Source: CANLBN01 sp050633825
GTDB taxonomy: Bacteria; Pseudomonadota; Gammaproteobacteria; Pseudomonadales; Cellvibrionaceae
Direction of reading: 5' to 3'
Length of the DNA: 64,000 bases
Assembly: GCA_050633825.1 (NCBI GenBank)
Contig: JBOEHG010000008.1
Coordinates: 1-64,000, forward strand
The notes under the pieces are model-generated. The model was not told where the DNA came from. It ran no database searches and saw nothing but the letters and a program-made list of their open reading frames with translations. A program made the position numbers and the translations under genes. Every line of letters starts with the position of its first letter. The stretch's first letter is position 1. Shown here in pieces: positions 16,874 through 25,775 of the stretch.

Positions 16874-18019
16874 TACTGCTTCATTGCGCCAAGAATGAAT
16901 AGTATTTCTTCCATTATTTTTGGCTTTATAGAGTGCCGAGTCTGCATTTCTCATTATTTTTTCTATAGTCAAAACACTATCTTTTTCGTTTTCCAGGCCT
17001 AAAAATGAACATGATGCCAAACCAAAACTGGCCGTACATGAAATATCATTTCCTTCAAACAATATAGTTAAAGCTTCTACTTTAGCACGTAATTTTTCTG
17101 CAATATGTATCGCCTCATCCATAGTAGTATCAACGAGTAGAACTGCAAATTCTTCCCCACCAATGCGTCCCAAGGAGTCTGTTGTACGAATAGAAGATTG
17201 TATGCTATCAGCAAAAGATTTGATGACATGATCACCTGCTGCATGACCATAGGTATCATTAATCACTTTAAAATGATCGATATCGATCATCATCAATGAA
17301 TAAGCATTTTGGTAACGTAAACAACGCTTATGCTCACCATCCATAACATCAAGAAAGTGCCTTCGATTATAAATTTTTGTTAACGGGTCAAACAAAGCAA
17401 GCTTTGAATATTTTTTAATTTTTCTAAGTCCGGGAAAAAAGACAAAAACAGCCTCAAAGAAAAGCATCAAGCATAAAAGCCCTAATAAAACATAGTGTAA
17501 ATGTTGGAGATCCGCAGCACGCAACTCAGATTCTTTTTGATATTGATTAACTATCTTTTCTAAGGAACTTAACATTGTATGTCGCTGAGGCAATAAGGCT
17601 TCTGCCTTATTTTCCTTATTTTCTGCAATCAATATTTCTTGGCTGTGATTCAAATACAATTGCACTTTTTTATCAATATAAAAGGGTTTAAAATAAAGCG
17701 TCTGCAAGGCTTCAGACATCGGTTCCAAAGAAGTAAGATAAGCATGGGTTGTACGCATCTCATCAATGGCATCTCGTAACATTTCAGCAGTAGACGGAGT
17801 AGGATTATCGATATATTCTCGGATGTTTATCGCAATATATTGGGATAACATCCGTTGGCGGCCGCTAATATTAATAATATGAGCCGATTCTTTCTCTTGT
17901 GTTATCTTGCGCTCAAAAGAAAAATAAGTAGCAATGGCAAGCACTGCTATTATCGAGAAAATTGCCAGATAAAGAACCAACCATTGCTTTTGTAATTTTG
18001 ACTGTAGTCGTTCCGACAT
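16859..18019 (-). CDS. Membrane-bound diguanylate cyclase (PilJ-type sensor + GGDEF)
   Basis: A 386-residue protein. TM1 lies at about residues 10-32. A periplasmic four-helix segment with the type-IV-pili/NarX-like motif INISGRQRMLSQ (near residue 50) follows. TM2 is at about 176-198 and a GGDEF domain at about 215-386. The active site reads GGEEF and the substrate motif YGHAAGDHVI is intact, so cyclic-di-GMP synthesis is likely. An upstream RxxD inhibitory site is not obvious. Start set at the ATG (MSERLQSK) rather than an upstream TTG. Read leftward and convergent with eda. Confidence 0.88.
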   Translation of the reverse strand: MSERLQSKLQKQWLVLYLAIFSIIAVLAIATYFSFERKITQEKESAHIINISGRQRMLSQYIAINIREYIDNPTPSTAEMLRDAIDEMRTTHAYLTSLEPMSEALQTLYFKPFYIDKKVQLYLNHSQEILIAENKENKAEALLPQRHTMLSSLEKIVNQYQKESELRAADLQHLHYVLLGLLCLMLFFEAVFVFFPGLRKIKKYSKLALFDPLTKIYNRRHFLDVMDGEHKRCLRYQNAYSLMMIDIDHFKVINDTYGHAAGDHVIKSFADSIQSSIRTTDSLGRIGGEEFAVLLVDTTMDEAIHIAEKLRAKVEALTILFEGNDISCTASFGLASCSFLGLENEKDSVLTIEKIMRNADSALYKAKNNGRNTIHSWRNEAVLIDQ

Positions 18020-18257
18020 TACCAAACCACTTGTAATACATATAAACAATCAGTATAGCACTAAGTTGGTGCAAAAATAACCAAAAAGGATGGAGCAGAC
18101 GATTAGAAGGATTCTGACTCGTCATTTAAATTAGATAATACTTTTTTATATATACTAAGCATCGATAACACGGGTACTATCTCTATTCTTTTTATTCGAA
18201 GCTGATAAATGAATAGAAAAAAACAAAATCCAACTTTACTTAAACTTAAATATACTT

Positions 18258-21200
18258 ATGCCATCAGCCACTCAACAAATATTCCGCGTAAGACGTAAAT
18301 ACAATCAGTGGGTTGTTAACCAAACCCTTGAAGATTACGCCTTACGCTTTACCGCAAAAAAATCTAGATACTGGAGCGCAAATAAAGTCGCTATGACCGC
18401 GCTTGGTGCAACAGCTTTTTTAGCATTAGAGGCTATTGGTGGCGCCATTACCCTAAGTTATGGTTTTCTAAATGCGCTGGCGGCTATTCTTGTTGTTAGT
18501 GTTATTATTTTTATTACCGGTTACCCAATTAGCTACTACGCATCTCGTTACGGTGTCGATATTGATTTACTCACACGTGGTGCTGGCTTTGGTTATTTGG
18601 GTTCAACCGTTACATCCTTAATCTACGCATCATTCACCTTTATCTTTTTTGCTATCGAAGCTGCAATATTAGCCTCTGCACTAGAGGCGTTATTCTCTAT
18701 TCCCTTGTATATGGGATATATATTAAGCGCTATTGCCGTGATCCCTATTGTGACTCACGGGATTACCTTTATCAGTCGCTTTCAAATACTCACACAACCT
18801 ATTTGGTTAACACTCCAAATTGTTGCTATCGTCATTATTATCTATTTTGAGGCACAATCTTTTCATGCTTGGACGCAATTCCAAGGTGCCTACGCTGTGC
18901 AAACCAGTACCGGCGATACCATTAACAATGGTTTTAACATCTTATTATTTGGTGCAGCATCATCGATTCTCTTTGCCTTAATGGCTCAAATTGGTGAGCA
19001 AGTCGACTACCTACGCTTTATGCCACCCGAAGAATCTGTATCAAAATTAAAATGGTGGGCATCGGTTATATTCGCAGGCCCTGGGTGGATTTTAATTGGT
19101 ATTGTAAAATTATTAATCGGGTCATTTTTAGCTTATTTGGCATTTAATCAAGGGCTATCCATCGAACGCTCCGCTGACCCCACCTATATGTATCAAATGG
19201 TATTCAATTACCTCACGCAATCGCCTAATGTGGCATTGATACTGGCCGGCATTATGGTCATCACTTGCCAGCTAAAAATTAATGTCACTAACGCATATGC
19301 GGGCTCGCTGGCATGGTCTAATTTTTTCTCTCGCGTGACACACAGCCACCCCGGCCGCGTTGTCTGGCTGGTCTTTAATGTCGCGATTGCATTATTACTA
19401 ATGGAACTAGGGATTTATCGTGCGCTTGAAAGTATTTTAGGTATTTTTGCGATTGTAGCTGTCAGTTGGTTAGGCACCATTTCCGCCGACTTAGTCATTA
19501 ATAAAAACCTTGGTTTAGCACCTCCTCATATTGAATTTAAACGAGCCCATTTATACGATATTAATCCTGTCGGCATAGGGTCACTGACAATTGCCTCCAT
19601 TGTTGGCATTCTTTCTTACTTAGGGCTCTTTGGAGAAACTGCACAAGCATTAACTCACTTTGTTACCTTGGCAATGACATACATTCTAACGCCTTTTATC
19701 GCTTGGGTGACCAAAGGGCGTTATTATATTGCGCGCACATCCGACAATATTGATGACCAACAAGACGATTATGAGTGTTGTATTTGCGAGCACCATTACG
19801 AACCCGAGGATATGAGCTATTGCCCCGCTTACCAAGGGAATATTTGTTCTTTGTGTTGCTCGCTCGATGCCCGCTGCATGGATAGCTGCAAAACCAAATC
19901 TCGCTTTTCAGAACAACTATATTCATTTTTTAAATTGTTTTTGCCTGAAAAAATAATTAATACTATTAATGGTAGCCTTATTCATTTTCTTGGCATACTG
20001 CTGTTAATTAGCTTAATAAACAGCGGCTTAATGGGGTTAATTTATTATCAAATTCCAACAAATGATCCTGTCATACTGGCTATTGTTGCCAATGCTTTAA
20101 TTGTACTATTTTTTATTTTATTGATTATTTCAGGGGTGATTGCATGGATATTTTTACTCGCCCATGAAAGTCGCCTAGTCGCTCAAGAAGAGTCTCAACG
20201 CCAAACAAAACGGCTAATTAAGGAGATTGACGCGCATACACAAACAGACCATGCATTACAAGAAGCAATGGAACAAGCCGAAGCGGCTAATCATGCAAAG
20301 AGCCGTTATTTATCAGGTATTAGTCATGAACTGCGCACACCATTACAAACTATTCTAGGGTATGCACAGCTATTGGGACAAGATGAATCTATTCCAGAAA
20401 AACGTCGAGAATCAATTAATATTATTCAACGCAGTGGCGATTATCTAGCCGATTTAATTGAAGGTTTACTTGATGTATCCAAAATTGAAGCAGGGAAACT
20501 AGAAATTCGTCGAGATGAAATGGATTTTCATGAACTTATGGCACAACTCGAATTAATGTTTCGCCCTCAAGCTGAAGCCAAAGGACTTGAGTTTATTTTT
20601 GATTGCCCTGAAAAATTTCCTCACTATGTAATAGCAGATGAAAAACGTGTGCGGCAAATATTAATTAACCTATTATCCAATGCGATTAAGTTCACTGAAA
20701 CCGGCCATGTAAAATTTTCATTACACTACAAAAGTCAAGTAGCAGAATTTACGGTTAGTGATACCGGCATTGGTATTGAACAGGAAAATTTTGATCGTGT
20801 CTTTCACCCATTCGAAAGAATATCAGACAACAATGCTAAACAAGCACCGGGAACGGGACTAGGCTTAACCATTGTTCATTTGCTCTCAGATATTATGGGT
20901 GGAAATGTATCACTGATTAGCCAACCCAATAAAGGCAGTGAATTTAAAGTCACACTTATGCTATCGAGAATTGATTCACCAGTCATAACACAGCAAGCGC
21001 AAGCACCGATTATTGGTTATGAAGGAACACAAAAGAATATCTTTGTTGTCGATGACCAACCCAGCCATCGTCGCTTAATCAATGATCTTTTAACACCCTT
21101 AGGCTTTAATATTATTGAAATTATCGATGCACAATCATGTCTCAGTCTAGTTGAAGAAAAGAAGCCGGATTTGTACTTACTTGATGTCTCTATGCCAGAT

Positions 21201-21641
21201 ATCAATGGCCTACAACTTGCGGAAATGCTTCGTAAGAGAGGCCTTAAAGAGCCTATCATTATGATATCGGCTGATGCCCAAGAACACCATAGTATAGGTA
21301 ATCCTGACGCGCCTCATAATTTTTACATGGTAAAACCAATAAAAGTACAGGCGCTGCTAGATAAGCTAGGGTTATTATTAAAGTTGACATGGCGCTATAA
21401 AGATGAGCAAATTATTGCAACGAACATAACCAAAGAAAAACATTGGAATATTCCTAAGCACCCTTATGTTGATCAATTAATTGCCTACGCTGAAATAGGT
21501 TATGCCAAAGGGTTTTATGATCAACTTATGCAAGCGGATAAAGAGGATGTCTTAGCGTCTAATTTAGTTCAGCACCTTTATCAGTTAGCAAAACAAGTAC
21601 GATTTGATAAAATAAACCAACTATTAACCAGAAAACGATAA
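18258..21641 (+). CDS. NCS1-permease/hybrid histidine kinase fusion with cysteine-rich linker
   Basis: A 1127-residue fusion. Residues 1-500 look like a complete NCS1 (nucleobase/allantoin/hydantoin-type) symporter with about 12 TM segments. Residues 507-544 form a cysteine cluster (C507, C508, C510, C522, C530, C533, C534, C540, C544) that could bind zinc or an iron-sulfur centre. Two more TM segments (about 575-640) precede a coiled coil and the HisKA domain with phosphoacceptor H690 (SGISHELRTPL). The HATPase has DTGIGI and GTGLGLTI. A receiver with D976 (LLDVSMPDI) is followed by a C-terminal helical region. It probably senses or transports a nitrogenous ring compound and signals to the adjacent LuxR-type regulator 6 nt downstream. 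Confidence 0.85.
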   Translation: MPSATQQIFRVRRKYNQWVVNQTLEDYALRFTAKKSRYWSANKVAMTALGATAFLALEAIGGAITLSYGFLNALAAILVVSVIIFITGYPISYYASRYGVDIDLLTRGAGFGYLGSTVTSLIYASFTFIFFAIEAAILASALEALFSIPLYMGYILSAIAVIPIVTHGITFISRFQILTQPIWLTLQIVAIVIIIYFEAQSFHAWTQFQGAYAVQTSTGDTINNGFNILLFGAASSILFALMAQIGEQVDYLRFMPPEESVSKLKWWASVIFAGPGWILIGIVKLLIGSFLAYLAFNQGLSIERSADPTYMYQMVFNYLTQSPNVALILAGIMVITCQLKINVTNAYAGSLAWSNFFSRVTHSHPGRVVWLVFNVAIALLLMELGIYRALESILGIFAIVAVSWLGTISADLVINKNLGLAPPHIEFKRAHLYDINPVGIGSLTIASIVGILSYLGLFGETAQALTHFVTLAMTYILTPFIAWVTKGRYYIARTSDNIDDQQDDYECCICEHHYEPEDMSYCPAYQGNICSLCCSLDARCMDSCKTKSRFSEQLYSFFKLFLPEKIINTINGSLIHFLGILLLISLINSGLMGLIYYQIPTNDPVILAIVANALIVLFFILLIISGVIAWIFLLAHESRLVAQEESQRQTKRLIKEIDAHTQTDHALQEAMEQAEAANHAKSRYLSGISHELRTPLQTILGYAQLLGQDESIPEKRRESINIIQRSGDYLADLIEGLLDVSKIEAGKLEIRRDEMDFHELMAQLELMFRPQAEAKGLEFIFDCPEKFPHYVIADEKRVRQILINLLSNAIKFTETGHVKFSLHYKSQVAEFTVSDTGIGIEQENFDRVFHPFERISDNNAKQAPGTGLGLTIVHLLSDIMGGNVSLISQPNKGSEFKVTLMLSRIDSPVITQQAQAPIIGYEGTQKNIFVVDDQPSHRRLINDLLTPLGFNIIEIIDAQSCLSLVEEKKPDLYLLDVSMPDINGLQLAEMLRKRGLKEPIIMISADAQEHHSIGNPDAPHNFYMVKPIKVQALLDKLGLLLKLTWRYKDEQIIATNITKEKHWNIPKHPYVDQLIAYAEIGYAKGFYDQLMQADKEDVLASNLVQHLYQLAKQVRFDKINQLLTRKR

Positions 21642-21647
21642 CTCAAA

Positions 21648-22559
21648 ATGAATAAACTAGACGCTAATTCCGGCATCGTACTCGTGGTTGATGATTCCCC
21701 TGAGACCTTAGGGTTATTAAATGAAGCTTTAGAAAATATTGGTTATACAGTACTGATTGCTCTCGAAGGCAAACAAGCACTGACGATCGCTGAAAAAATT
21801 ACGCCGGATATTATTTTATTAGATGCCATTATGCCGAATATGGATGGTTTTGAAACCTGCAAGCGTATTAAAGCTAATGTTAACTTAGAAAAAGTACCAG
21901 TTATCTTTATGACGGGGCTTAGCGATACCGACAGCATTGTCAAAGGTCTTGAAGCCGGTGGAGTTGATTACCTTAGCAAGCCAATAAAACCCAATGAATT
22001 GATTGCAAGAATGAAAGTTCACCTTAATAATGCTCGCCTTGCCAATAGTGCACATAGCGCCTTAGACACAACTGGACAACAGTTGTTTGCGATCAACATC
22101 GCCGGACAATTACAATGGGCTACACCATTAACCCAAGCACTATTTGATAAAGCCGGCATTGATGCAGAATGGCAACAACAACACCTTGCCCTTCAGCTGA
22201 AGCAATGGCTAAGCCATTCTCCAAATATAGGGCAACAATATACGCTATCAGAAACCAAAACATCACTTAAAATAAAGCTCATTGATAATAAAAGTGAGAA
22301 TGAAATTTTACTTAAATTAATTGATTTAGAAGGCCCTTCTGGTACAGAAACACTTCAAAAAAATCTCGGTTTAACGGAAAGAGAGTCCGATGTTCTTTTT
22401 TGGATTGGAAAAGGCAAAACCAATAAGGAAATCGGCGAAATTATTGAAATGAGCCCACGGACAGTTAACAAACATCTGGAGCAAATTTTTAAAAAGTTAA
22501 ATGTTGAAAACAGAACTGCCGCTGCCTCAATCGCTATTCATACCCTAGCGGGTATTTAA
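21648..22559 (+). CDS. LuxR-family response regulator partnered with the permease-kinase
   Basis: A 303-residue regulator. The N-terminal receiver (about residues 10-125) has the acidic pair VVDDSP, phosphoacceptor Asp in ILLDAIMPNMDG and KPIKP. A middle region of about 100 residues (about 130-230) has no recognised domain. The C-terminal LuxR/FixJ helix-turn-helix (about 238-300) is LTERESDVLFWIGKGKTNKE, then the NKHLEQIFKKL helix. It starts 6 nt after the kinase gene, so the two are one operon and very likely cognate. The urea genes begin about 2 kb further on, so they are natural candidate targets. Confidence 0.9.
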   Translation: MNKLDANSGIVLVVDDSPETLGLLNEALENIGYTVLIALEGKQALTIAEKITPDIILLDAIMPNMDGFETCKRIKANVNLEKVPVIFMTGLSDTDSIVKGLEAGGVDYLSKPIKPNELIARMKVHLNNARLANSAHSALDTTGQQLFAINIAGQLQWATPLTQALFDKAGIDAEWQQQHLALQLKQWLSHSPNIGQQYTLSETKTSLKIKLIDNKSENEILLKLIDLEGPSGTETLQKNLGLTERESDVLFWIGKGKTNKEIGEIIEMSPRTVNKHLEQIFKKLNVENRTAAASIAIHTLAGI

Positions 22560-22606
22560 GGATATCCTAAAATCGATACCATGAAGAAGATAACAAACCA
22601 CTAACG

Positions 22607-23509
22607 CTATTCTTTCAGTGTGGATAAATCTTTCTCCATTTCTTCCATTAACCAACTTTGAAAAGCTTTCATTGAATAAGTCAGCGCACGGTTTTTCTGA
22701 TAAACAAGATAAAAAGATTTACCCGTTTCCAAACAGCCTTCAAAAGGCACTACCAATGCTCCTGATGCAATCTCCTCACTCACAAAACCCACATCAGCCA
22801 AAGCAAAACCGAGGCCATTTATCGCTGCAGCGGTTGTAAGAGAGCCACTGGAAAAATACATCCCTTGCTTACTTTCTTTATAATGAGTATCCATTTTCTT
22901 AAACCAATTTCCCCACTCTTCATGACGCTTATTCACATGCAACAGCGTATATTTGAGAATATCCTCTGGTTTATCTACGGTTTTACCGCGTAATAATTTG
23001 GGGTTAAACACTGGCCACTGCTGATAATGACGCAACAGATGCATTTCAATACCCGGCCAATCACCTCCGCCAAAATAGACCGCCATATCTGTTTCTTGAT
23101 GATCAAAATCAATTAAGCCTGTAGCCGCTGATATTTCGATCATAATATCTGGATGGGCTTCATAGAAACTACTAATACGAGGCAAGAGCCAACGGGTCAA
23201 AAAAGCAGGGGCCACACTGAGATGAAGCTCGCCAGACTGATGGCTGGATATTAGCTTCTGCGTAGAGCGATCTATCTCCAACAATGCCCTTTGTACGGAG
23301 CGATAATAGTCATCACCCGCATGGGTTAGAGTGATTCGACGAGGTTGACGAATAAACAGCTCCAAGCCCAAAAACTCTTCTAAAGTCTTGATTTGATGGC
23401 TAATAGCAGAGGGGGTTACGAATAATTCAGAGGCAGCAGCCTGAAAACTGCCTCTGCGGGCAGCAGCCTCAAAGCTTCTGAGGGCATTTAAAGGGGGTAA
23501 GCGATTTAT
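22607..23509 (-). CDS. LysR-family regulator (apparent ATA start codon)
   Basis: A 300-residue GcvA-like LysR regulator. The N-terminal helix-turn-helix (LNALRSFEAAARRGSFQAAA, then SAISHQIKTLE) runs from about residue 7 to 65, and a complete substrate-binding domain follows. The whole N-terminus is open in frame, but no ATG, GTG or TTG exists before the TTG at 23371, which would delete most of the DNA-binding domain. The codon at the expected position (23509-23507) is ATA, 6 nt after an excellent AGGAG. Translation from ATA, a mutated start or a sequencing error are the options. Target genes unknown. Confidence 0.8.
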   Translation of the reverse strand: MNRLPPLNALRSFEAAARRGSFQAAASELFVTPSAISHQIKTLEEFLGLELFIRQPRRITLTHAGDDYYRSVQRALLEIDRSTQKLISSHQSGELHLSVAPAFLTRWLLPRISSFYEAHPDIMIEISAATGLIDFDHQETDMAVYFGGGDWPGIEMHLLRHYQQWPVFNPKLLRGKTVDKPEDILKYTLLHVNKRHEEWGNWFKKMDTHYKESKQGMYFSSGSLTTAAAINGLGFALADVGFVSEEIASGALVVPFEGCLETGKSFYLVYQKNRALTYSMKAFQSWLMEEMEKDLSTLKE

Positions 23510-23675
23510 GACAAACTCCTGTCTGACGCGATAGCTGAAAAGCGATATAGATGAATATATCTCAACTATAGCATGAAAAAGGATCGTTTGTTTGTGAAGC
23601 AGCCGACGCTTATCATAGCTTCAACAGTTAAACAACACCCAAACAAACACGCAGTAACAAGATGAGGTATAAGAT

Positions 23676-23864
23676 ATGAACAAGCAATATGAAGTGGATT
23701 ACGTACTTAATGAATTTGGCGATATTGATGTTAACTACTATATTAATAAAGGTCGTCAGTTAAGAGCTCAAGCACTAAGAGATGAGTCTCAAAAACTAAG
23801 CAACGCAATTAAAGGTGCTATCAGCAACCTAGCGGGTTCTTTATTTAACCCAAAACCAGCTTAA
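23676..23864 (+). CDS. Small conserved-looking protein (62 residues)
   Basis: A 62-residue ORF with a GAGG ribosome site 10 nt before the ATG. The sequence starts MNKQYEVDYVLNEFGDIDVN and contains YYINKGRQLRAQALRDES, an amphipathic helix. Short proteins with an 'NYYINKGRQLRA' type segment occur widely in gammaproteobacteria without known function. No TM segment or signal peptide is seen. It is divergent from the LysR gene and followed by a long untranslated stretch ending in a terminator at 24074. Confidence 0.65.
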   Translation: MNKQYEVDYVLNEFGDIDVNYYINKGRQLRAQALRDESQKLSNAIKGAISNLAGSLFNPKPA

Positions 23865-24073
23865 GAGAGTAAAACGGCTCAAAACACAAAAAATTTAGCC
23901 TCATAACAATAGGCTAAACCGTGTGAGCCACCTAGCTAGCAAAATCATCTACCGCGTTATAGAAAGAACAAGGTAGAGAAAGAGAACAGTAGTAAGAGTT
24001 ATTAGTATCGGTTGAATTAGTTTTTATAGAGTTGAACTATTCTCTCCTCCCCCGAATAGCAACGTCGCTTATA
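23865..24073 (+). other. Long 3' untranslated stretch or possible sRNA
   Basis: These 209 nt hold no credible ORF but end in a strong terminator, so they are either the 3' UTR of the small gene at 23676 or an independent small RNA. A pyrimidine run CTCTCCTCCCCC at about 24043-24054 is complementary to Shine-Dalgarno sequences, a feature of some bacterial regulatory RNAs. No promoter was identified with confidence. Confidence 0.3.
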
Positions 24074-24098
24074 GGGCAGCCTCGCTGCCCTTTTTTTT
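24074..24098 (+). terminator. Rho-independent terminator
   Basis: Arms GGGCAGC (24074-24080) and GCTGCCC (24084-24090) with a 3-nt loop CTC are followed by eight T residues. It ends the rightward transcript of the 62-residue gene and untranslated region. It lies about 25 nt beyond the stop of the leftward small ORF at 24123. Confidence 0.88.
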
Positions 24099-24122
24099 GC
24101 TTTAATCTAACGAGTGATACGC

Positions 24123-24293
24123 TCAACGATTCTGCGTTATTTTTAAAATCAAACACAATAAAATAGCAAAGCCACTGACATACCAAATTGAATGCTCTAT
24201 TGCATGAGCAACAATATTTTCAGCACCATGCCCACTATGCGCATTCACACCCACTGATAATAGACTGACCATTAAAAAAACAACTATTCTCAC
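24123..24293 (-). CDS. Small His-containing membrane protein downstream of ureG
   Basis: A 56-residue ORF starting at GTG (24293) with a strong ribosome site (GGGGGAAGG). An internal ATG is at 24272. It reads MRIVVFLMVSLLSVGVNAHS, a probable signal peptide or TM segment, then GHGAENIVAHAIEHSIWYVS, and a second hydrophobic stretch GFAILLCLILK. Four His residues (HSGHG, AHAIEH) sit between the hydrophobic parts, which would face the periplasm. It begins 66 nt after ureG on the same strand, so it is likely the last gene of the urease operon. A nickel-related role is suggested only by the His content and position. Confidence 0.55.
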   Translation of the reverse strand: MRIVVFLMVSLLSVGVNAHSGHGAENIVAHAIEHSIWYVSGFAILLCLILKITQNR

Positions 24294-24358
24294 ACCTTCC
24301 CCCTTACTAAGTTGAACAGTAAAACATTCAACAGATTAATATTTATCAAAAACGAACT

Positions 24359-24976
24359 TTATGCTGCCGCGTTAAGCATGCCTTCACTGACAATAAAGTC
24401 GATCACATTCTGCAAACCTTCTTTTTGCTTTAAATTAGAAAAAACAAAAGGTCTATCACCACGCATTTTTTTTGCATCACGATCCATAACATCCAAAGAA
24501 GCGCCAACTATGGGTGCTAAATCTATTTTATTGATAATCAATAAATCAGATTTTGTAATGCCCGGCCCGCCCTTGCGTGGAATTTTATCGCCGGCAGAAA
24601 CATCGATAACATAGATCGTCAAATCTGATAATTCAGGGCTAAACGTAGCACTTAAATTATCACCACCACTCTCAATCATAACCATATCCAAATCGTCATG
24701 ACGCTCACATAATTCATCAACAGCCGCAAGATTCATGGAGGCGTCTTCTCGAATGGCGGTGTGAGGACAACCGCCTGTTTCGACACCAATAATTCGATCT
24801 TCAGCCAGCGCTTGATGTTCTGTTAAGAATTTAGCGTCTTCTTTGGTATAAATATCATTGGTGACTACAGCAATATTATAACGCTCACGCATGGCTAAGC
24901 AGAGTTCACGCAACAATGCCGTTTTACCTGAACCTACTGGCCCACCAACGCCCACTCGTAGTGTTTGTTTTTTCAT
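24359..24976 (-). CDS. ureG: Urease accessory GTPase UreG
   Basis: A 205-residue SIMIBI GTPase. It contains the P-loop GVGGPVGSGKTALLREL near residue 8, the nickel-binding ETGGCPHTAIREDAS motif near 67 and the G-domain specificity motif INKIDLAP. UreG couples GTP hydrolysis to nickel insertion into urease together with UreE, UreF and UreD. Length agrees with the family. It is the last classical gene of ureDABCEFG. The gap to ureF (112 nt) is longer than other gaps in the operon. Confidence 0.97.
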   Translation of the reverse strand: MKKQTLRVGVGGPVGSGKTALLRELCLAMRERYNIAVVTNDIYTKEDAKFLTEHQALAEDRIIGVETGGCPHTAIREDASMNLAAVDELCERHDDLDMVMIESGGDNLSATFSPELSDLTIYVIDVSAGDKIPRKGGPGITKSDLLIINKIDLAPIVGASLDVMDRDAKKMRGDRPFVFSNLKQKEGLQNVIDFIVSEGMLNAAA

Positions 24977-25088
24977 TTTTCACTCACCTTTTTATCAACC
25001 TTTTTAACTTTTTGTTAATTCTTTATCAGTCAGCTCTACATTAAAAGTATTTTATAATGGTGATCATAATTTTCTATGCTCTAAACCT

Positions 25089-25775
25089 TTATGACCTAAA
25101 TAATCTAGAATATTGTGTTTCATGCCAGCTACTGGCCATTGCCAAACCTGGCAAAGATGAACCAATATCATCATCTTTACATTGTTCAGCAATCGTAACC
25201 AATGTTGCAATACTTTCTCCAAGCTCCACCAGTAATTGTTGCGCCGACGTTTGCCCTAAGGGAACCAGTTTGGTTGCTGCCGCCACTTGATTTTCCAACC
25301 AAGACCATAAATAACCTACTGCTGCCTTATTCTTTTCAATAGCCCAGTGATTTGCAGCTACGGCAAACATCGCTATAAAGCTTATTTGTTGATTGGCAAT
25401 AGTCTCGGGCTTTTCAGGAAAAGTAATCGTTAGGTTTTTTAATAAACGTAAAAGGGCATCACCCATTGCTGTTTCAGTTAACAGTAATTCATCTGTTTCC
25501 CGACAGGCTAAAACAGTCGCATTCCATTGATAAAAATCAGTAGCACTACTTTCCTTTAACGCATCCATTAACCTAAATAATAAAGGCAAATCAACTTTGG
25601 CAATGGACTCAAACATTGTCAAAGATACCCATTCTGCCGTCTGCTGCTGGTTATTGATCCAGCCTGAATCTACTGCATATTCCAATCCCTGAGAGAAGGA
25701 ATAACCACCCACGGGTAAGCTGGCACTGCTCAACTGCATTAAGCGCAGCAATGACAAATCAGTGATCGTGCTCAT
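25089..25775 (-). CDS. ureF: Urease accessory protein UreF
   Basis: A 228-residue all-helical UreF. Near the start are LLRLMQLSSASLPVGGYSFSQGLE, the family signature, and EWVSLTMFES. UreF acts as an activator of UreG in the pre-activation complex on urease. The frame is open further upstream inside ureE, but the ATG at 25775 (MSTITDLS) gives the normal length. It overlaps the 3' end of ureE by 17 nt. An alternative ATG is 9 nt upstream. Confidence 0.94.
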   Translation of the reverse strand: MSTITDLSLLRLMQLSSASLPVGGYSFSQGLEYAVDSGWINNQQQTAEWVSLTMFESIAKVDLPLLFRLMDALKESSATDFYQWNATVLACRETDELLLTETAMGDALLRLLKNLTITFPEKPETIANQQISFIAMFAVAANHWAIEKNKAAVGYLWSWLENQVAAATKLVPLGQTSAQQLLVELGESIATLVTIAEQCKDDDIGSSLPGLAMASSWHETQYSRLFRS

